Source of the DNA: an uncultured Lachnospiraceae bacterium
GTDB taxonomy: Bacteria > Bacillota > Clostridia > Lachnospirales > Lachnospiraceae
Length of the DNA: 58,397 bases
Direction: 5' to 3'
Assembly (NCBI GenBank): GCA_902786205.1
Contig: CADABQ010000013.1
Span: forward strand, 1-58,397
How positions within the stretch are numbered: the first letter of the stretch is position 1; each line of letters starts with the position of its first letter. The translations under genes and the position numbers were made by a program. Below, one piece after another: positions 54,682-58,397 of this stretch. Under the pieces are notes generated by a model that saw nothing but the letters and a program-made list of their open reading frames with translations, made no database searches and was not told the DNA's origin.

Positions 54682-54905
54682 ACTTTTCCTGCCCTTTCTT
54701 ATGGTAGTATCTGTTTTTCTTTTCATTATAACAATCCTCCCCTCCCTTTTCAATGCCAAAACATCTCAGTTTCTTTGCTTTCTTTTCCTATTTTCATGTG
54801 GTATAGTAAACAGTAATGAAAACAATAACACTTGGACTTTTTAACTATGATTTAGGTGTTACATTACACGTAGCTAATATGCAATAAAAAGAAAGGAGAA
54901 CTTCC

Positions 54906-56687
54906 ATGAGCTGGTACTGGAGAACAAAACCAAGAAGTATTATAAAAACAATCCAATGGTTTCCCTATTTTGGGAAATTGCAAGGACAAAACTGGAATGA
55001 GACAAGTACCTCAGTCAGTGCATTTAATCAAAAAAAAATCTATCCAGTCAGACGTTCCTATATATATCATGCACATGAAGAAGAAGATGGTTGGCTTTCT
55101 ACAATTTCCTATGAGGATTATTTATCTGGTTCTTACGATAGAAAAGAAACAGAAAGTAATGGAAGAAATGATAAAAGCACCTATGAATTTTTAGGTTTTG
55201 GATACGTTTCCAAAAAAGGAAGCATAAACATAACGGAATGTGGTCATCAAATTATACAAAACCAATTTGACCAGGAACAATATTTAAAACAATTGCTAAA
55301 GCTTCATCTTCCAAATCCAATTCAAAAAATCAAATCTCCCTGCAAGCATCCAAATATTTTTCCAATGCAGCTTGTTTTATCAGCATTTACAAAGTACGAA
55401 AGCCTCAATCGAAGTGAGCTTGCACTTTTATTTGGTTGTGATGAACCAGCACAAATTCCTCATATGCTTGCAGCAATTGAAGATTTTAAAAGCCAGTATG
55501 ACTTACTAACAAACAAACTGGACACCAAAAAAGTTAAACAACTTTTTTCCAGCATATATGAAACATACTATGGAAAACTACAAAATAAGGTAGATAGCTT
55601 CTACGATTATGCCGAGGCTTTGTCACGTTCCTTAGTCTATACCGGTTTATTTCGTTTATCTGGAAGAAGTCTTGCAACGAAGGTTCGAATAGCCACCCAT
55701 GCAAAAAAGAAAGTAGAACTTCTCCAACGAACCTTTTCTTTTTCTTATCCGGATGAGATTTCGGATATTGATACCTATATGCAATGGTATGGTAGCAGCG
55801 ACAATATAATGCTTCCGTGGGATAATGCCACCGAACGGCAAGAATTGATACAGGAAAAATTAACTGTTTTACAGGGACTTCTGTCAAAAAAAGAGGCACC
55901 TTCTCCAGTAAAGGATTACGAGCAAACTACTTTTGTCTCACAAGCTGACCTCAATCTACTACTTGCACAAACGCAAAAGACAGATAATATTTCAGCTCTA
56001 AAGAACATGGAAAAAACAATTGATAAAGCAATCACTAATCACAATGAGGATTACTTTATTCGCGTTGCATCCAAAACAGAAAAAGAGCGTCAATTTATCC
56101 TTGAAAAGTTTGATGATATTCTGGCAAATGATGATATGAGTGCACTTTGGCTAGAGGTAAATACTTGGAAATCATTGATTGCTGTGCAGGGGAAACATCG
56201 CATGAAACGAAATTTCAATATTGAAGAAGACCTTTCACCACGTAGCTTTGCCCCTGGAGTTGGAAACACACCTGATATGGAACTCTACTTTGATAATACA
56301 ATTCTATTACCTGAGGTTTCCCTTATGACAGGTGTACGCCAGTGGGAACATGAAGCATCCAGTGTAATTGACCATGTACTCCATTTTATGGAACGAACAC
56401 CTGATAAACAAGTATTAGGATTATTTATTTCTTCCCGCATCCACTTGCGTACTATGTGGCAATTCTTTTTATTAAACAGAGAAAGCTGGCTTGGGAAAAA
56501 AATTCCAGTAGTTCCCTTGACAATTCCACAGTATGTAGCAGTCATCCAACATTGCTACCAACAGGAATTACCAATAACAGAACTACTCACCTTTTTTGAA
56601 TCCCTTTCCCTATCTGCCGAAAAAATGGCAGATTATCATTCATGGGAACAGCAGATTGCTAAAGCCGTAGATACGTTTACAGCCTAA
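54906..56687 (+). CDS. Type IIS restriction endonuclease, BstNBI/AlwI/PleI family
   Basis: The 593-residue protein resembles R.BstNBI and AlwI-family enzymes, which cut at a fixed distance from an asymmetric site. The N-terminal recognition part matches in WYWRTKPRSI, FLGFGYVSKKGSINITE and the helix YLKQLLKLHLPNP. The C-terminal nuclease part has a PD-(D/E)xK-type centre: PDMELYF (D457), LLPEVSL (E470), then E483. The resemblance is from memory of the family. AAAGGAG lies ahead of the ATG. The adenine methyltransferase downstream completes the system. The site is not readable; family sites such as GGATC or GAGTC are candidates. Confidence 0.8.
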   Translation: MSWYWRTKPRSIIKTIQWFPYFGKLQGQNWNETSTSVSAFNQKKIYPVRRSYIYHAHEEEDGWLSTISYEDYLSGSYDRKETESNGRNDKSTYEFLGFGYVSKKGSINITECGHQIIQNQFDQEQYLKQLLKLHLPNPIQKIKSPCKHPNIFPMQLVLSAFTKYESLNRSELALLFGCDEPAQIPHMLAAIEDFKSQYDLLTNKLDTKKVKQLFSSIYETYYGKLQNKVDSFYDYAEALSRSLVYTGLFRLSGRSLATKVRIATHAKKKVELLQRTFSFSYPDEISDIDTYMQWYGSSDNIMLPWDNATERQELIQEKLTVLQGLLSKKEAPSPVKDYEQTTFVSQADLNLLLAQTQKTDNISALKNMEKTIDKAITNHNEDYFIRVASKTEKERQFILEKFDDILANDDMSALWLEVNTWKSLIAVQGKHRMKRNFNIEEDLSPRSFAPGVGNTPDMELYFDNTILLPEVSLMTGVRQWEHEASSVIDHVLHFMERTPDKQVLGLFISSRIHLRTMWQFFLLNRESWLGKKIPVVPLTIPQYVAVIQHCYQQELPITELLTFFESLSLSAEKMADYHSWEQQIAKAVDTFTA

Positions 56688-56697
56688 CATATTTTTC

Positions 56698-56726
56698 TTG
56701 TTTCATATATTAAAATTTGTTATAAT
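56698..56726 (+). promoter_or_regulatory. Promoter of the methyltransferase gene
   Basis: TTGTTT and TATAAT are 17 bases apart, directly behind the endonuclease stop. A separate promoter lets the methyltransferase be made independently of the nuclease. Confidence 0.65.
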
Positions 56727-56811
56727 AAAAATCGAACATATGTACACAATACATATTATTTCGTAACTATTCTATTGAATATAAAATATATATATTTGCG
56801 AGGCGTATTAT

Positions 56812-57984
56812 ATGAGTATAAAACCAAAAGAAAACAGACTTTCTCCGCTTTTGAAATATCCGGGCGGAAAAGAAAAAGAATTAAAATATATTTTACCAAA
56901 TCTTCCTAAGAAGACTGCAAATTACTTTGAACCGTTTATTGGAGGTGGAGCAGTCTACTTTTCTCTAGACTGTAAACATTACTATATTAACGACAAATCC
57001 AGCGAATTAATTGACCTGTATGAAATGATTGCTGAACAGAATGAAGATTTTTTTTCTAAAATTTCCGGTATTAATAATAATTGGATGAATATTTCCAATT
57101 TAACAAAAAAACACGCAAAAAAATTGCGGGAAATTTATGAGCTGTATCGAACAAAAAAAATTGATAAGCAACAACTTTCTGACCAAACAACAGAGTTTTT
57201 GTGCAGCCATGCAGGAGAATTTAATGATCTGTTAAAAAGTAACTTTAACATAGCACTAGAAAATTTTATTACGGAACTAATAAAAAGCTACACAAACAAA
57301 GTAATTCGTATGGCATCCATTGAAGAAAAAAAAGGAACACTTTGTGAAGAGGATATTGCACAAAATATTGAAGGTGCCTTTAAAAATGCTTTTTATATGC
57401 ATTTTCGCTACCTTTACAATCATATTGAAGAATTGCATATTTCAAAGCCTTTTGCTACTGCTATCTATTTCTTCATTCGTGAATTTTGCTATTCTTCCAT
57501 GTTCCGATACAACAAAAGTGGAAAATTTAATGTTCCGTATGGCGGAATTTCTTATAACCAGAAAAATTTAAGCAAAAAAATTGCCTATTTTTCGTCTGCG
57601 GAATTAGTAGAACAATTAAAAAATAGCTGTATTTGTAATCAAGACTTTGAAGATTTCTTCCTTACACATAAACCGCACAAACAAGATTTTATTTTTTTGG
57701 ACCCACCTTATGATACCGAATTTAGCACTTACGCCAACAATGCTTTTGGAAAAGCAGAACAAAAACGTCTTGCAAATTTTCTATTAAAAAAATGCAAAGC
57801 AAACTTTATGCTGATTATTAAAAATACAGATTTCATTTTATCCCTCTATGAACCAGGGACGCAATGTGCCAATGGGAACACATTACATCTGCATAAATTT
57901 GATAAAAAGTATTTTGTAAGCTTTCAGGATCGTAATGATAAGAACGCACAACATCTATTAATTACAAATTATGCAATCGATTAA
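56812..57984 (+). CDS. Dam-family DNA adenine methyltransferase
   Basis: This is an N6-adenine methyltransferase of the D12/Dam class. Motif X is LLKYPGGKEKEL near residue 13. The SAM motif I is FEPFIGGGAVYF near residue 45. The catalytic motif IV is FLDPPYD near residue 305. FRYNKSGKFNVPYGG is a further Dam-type block. The 390 residues exceed Dam (about 280) because of a helical insertion between motifs I and IV that may contain the target-recognition region. It is preceded by its own promoter and is the protective partner of the upstream nuclease. Confidence 0.9.
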   Translation: MSIKPKENRLSPLLKYPGGKEKELKYILPNLPKKTANYFEPFIGGGAVYFSLDCKHYYINDKSSELIDLYEMIAEQNEDFFSKISGINNNWMNISNLTKKHAKKLREIYELYRTKKIDKQQLSDQTTEFLCSHAGEFNDLLKSNFNIALENFITELIKSYTNKVIRMASIEEKKGTLCEEDIAQNIEGAFKNAFYMHFRYLYNHIEELHISKPFATAIYFFIREFCYSSMFRYNKSGKFNVPYGGISYNQKNLSKKIAYFSSAELVEQLKNSCICNQDFEDFFLTHKPHKQDFIFLDPPYDTEFSTYANNAFGKAEQKRLANFLLKKCKANFMLIIKNTDFILSLYEPGTQCANGNTLHLHKFDKKYFVSFQDRNDKNAQHLLITNYAID

Positions 57985-58127
57985 CATTTATTTCAGCTAT
58001 GTAAACTTAATATATTTTTTTAGGCATTATAGCAACTAATCATGATAACTATGAGAAACTAGCTAGCAAAGCATACTTCTTATAGTTAATTGAAGACTGC
58101 AGCCTTCAGTAAATTTCAAATTATTGT

Positions 58128-58184
58128 GAAGCGTTTTTTACTCTGTGGGACACATCATCTTCCTGTAGAGTTAAAAACGCTTTC
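58128..58184. repeat. Long stem-loop downstream of the rRNA operon
   Basis: GAAGCGTTTTTTACTCT and AGAGTTAAAAACGCTTTC pair over about 17 positions around a 22-nt loop. It lies in the 390-base gap between the methyltransferase gene and 23S rRNA, which otherwise holds only the rRNA terminator and the 23S trailer. Confidence 0.5.
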
Positions 58185-58205
58185 TTAATGTTAGTTTTAT
58201 AGAAT

Positions 58206-58236
58206 CAAAAAAGCTTCCATCCTAAGATGAAAGCCT
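58206..58236 (-). terminator. rRNA operon terminator
   Basis: On the minus strand GCTTTCATC, TTAG, GATGGAAGC form a 9-bp stem followed by T6. It ends a transcript entering from 23S rRNA. Confidence 0.85.
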
Positions 58237-58376
58237 TTCTTTCTGTACCTTCAAAACTACACACTGTATTCCATCCATAACTAGCCCAAGTACTAAGTTC
58301 GAAACTACCTCGCTAAGTGCTTGTGCATGTATCGCACGTAAACGATAAAAATACTATCGTTAAGTGCTCATAACTA

Positions 58377-58397
58377 GGTCAAGACCTCGACCTATTA
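58377..58397 (-). rRNA. 23S ribosomal RNA, 3' end only
   Basis: The minus strand at the window end reads TAATAGGTCGAGGTCTTGAC, followed by C. This is the conserved 3' end of Firmicutes 23S rRNA; the final bases pair with the 23S 5' end. The rest of the gene lies outside the window. About 140 bases later the transcript reaches a terminator, and no 5S rRNA gene lies in between. Confidence 0.8.

Noticed and set aside
1..58397. CRISPR array, prophage, intact insertion sequence, tRNA genes
   Set aside because: I saw no regularly spaced direct repeats, no transposase or phage structural genes, and no cloverleaf sequences while reading both strands.

Overview
The window reads as a chromosomal segment of a low-GC, Gram-positive anaerobe of the Clostridia, most likely a motile, spore-forming Lachnospiraceae member. 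Supporting signs are AT-rich DNA with strong AGGAGG-type ribosome binding sites, the plsX-acpP-rnc-smc-ftsY and folD-rimO-pgsA-cmk-ispH-rpsA gene orders, a DUF4250 gene next to a 6S-like RNA beside rarA, a high-cysteine 'chorion class' small protein, a CwlC-like amidase, and chemotaxis genes. Most of the window is ordinary housekeeping DNA.

Layout. 1-3.3 kb: recA with its own promoter and LexA box, a repeat-rich gap, and ilvA. 3.3-11.2 kb (minus): plsX-acpP-rnc-smc-ftsY, preceded by a stand-alone cheR. 11.4-18.1 kb (minus): a seven-gene chain, folD-rimO-pgsA-flavoprotein-cmk-ispH-rpsA. 18.4-23.5 kb (minus): a CwlC-like amidase with a sigma-K-like promoter, a membrane chemoreceptor with a sigma-D-like promoter, and an aconitase-superfamily hydratase. 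23.9-25.2 kb (plus): pyrBI. 25.3-31.8 kb (minus): a MacAB-like ABC exporter operon with two successive adaptor genes. 31.9-34.6 kb (minus): a histidine kinase and a receiver/HD-GYP protein. 34.9-39.5 kb: an XRE regulator, a SEC-C protein, rarA, a 6S-like RNA, DUF4250, a YigZ-family protein and small genes. 39.8-43.5 kb (plus): a class A PBP overlapping tyrA. 43.8-46.9 kb: queA, an intracellular subtilase, the high-Cys protein and an additional 56-residue Cys protein. 47-50.8 kb: aroC, trpS (minus), luxS and two unknown genes. 51-54.7 kb (minus): a small unknown gene, leuS and a TruA-family protein. 54.9-58.0 kb (plus): a type IIS-like restriction-modification pair. The last 21 bases are the 3' end of a 23S rRNA gene on the minus strand.

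How the genes fit together. The long minus-strand operons supply phospholipid, isoprenoid, translation and chromosome-segregation functions. Two genes with sigma-K-like promoters (amidase, subtilase) and the high-Cys protein point to late sporulation in the mother cell. CheR, the chemoreceptor and the HD-GYP phosphodiesterase point to motility and cyclic-di-GMP control.

I found no CRISPR array, prophage, intact insertion sequence or tRNA gene. The least explained material is intergenic: a 111-nt element present twice, each copy directly behind a terminator and differing in a codon-like way; a structured terminator-associated repeat present twice; a palindromic repeat near recA and pyrB; a stable hairpin upstream of rnc; and a TruA-family protein with Glu at the catalytic Asp position. 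I see no clearly new multi-gene system. The double-adaptor exporter operon is the closest candidate.
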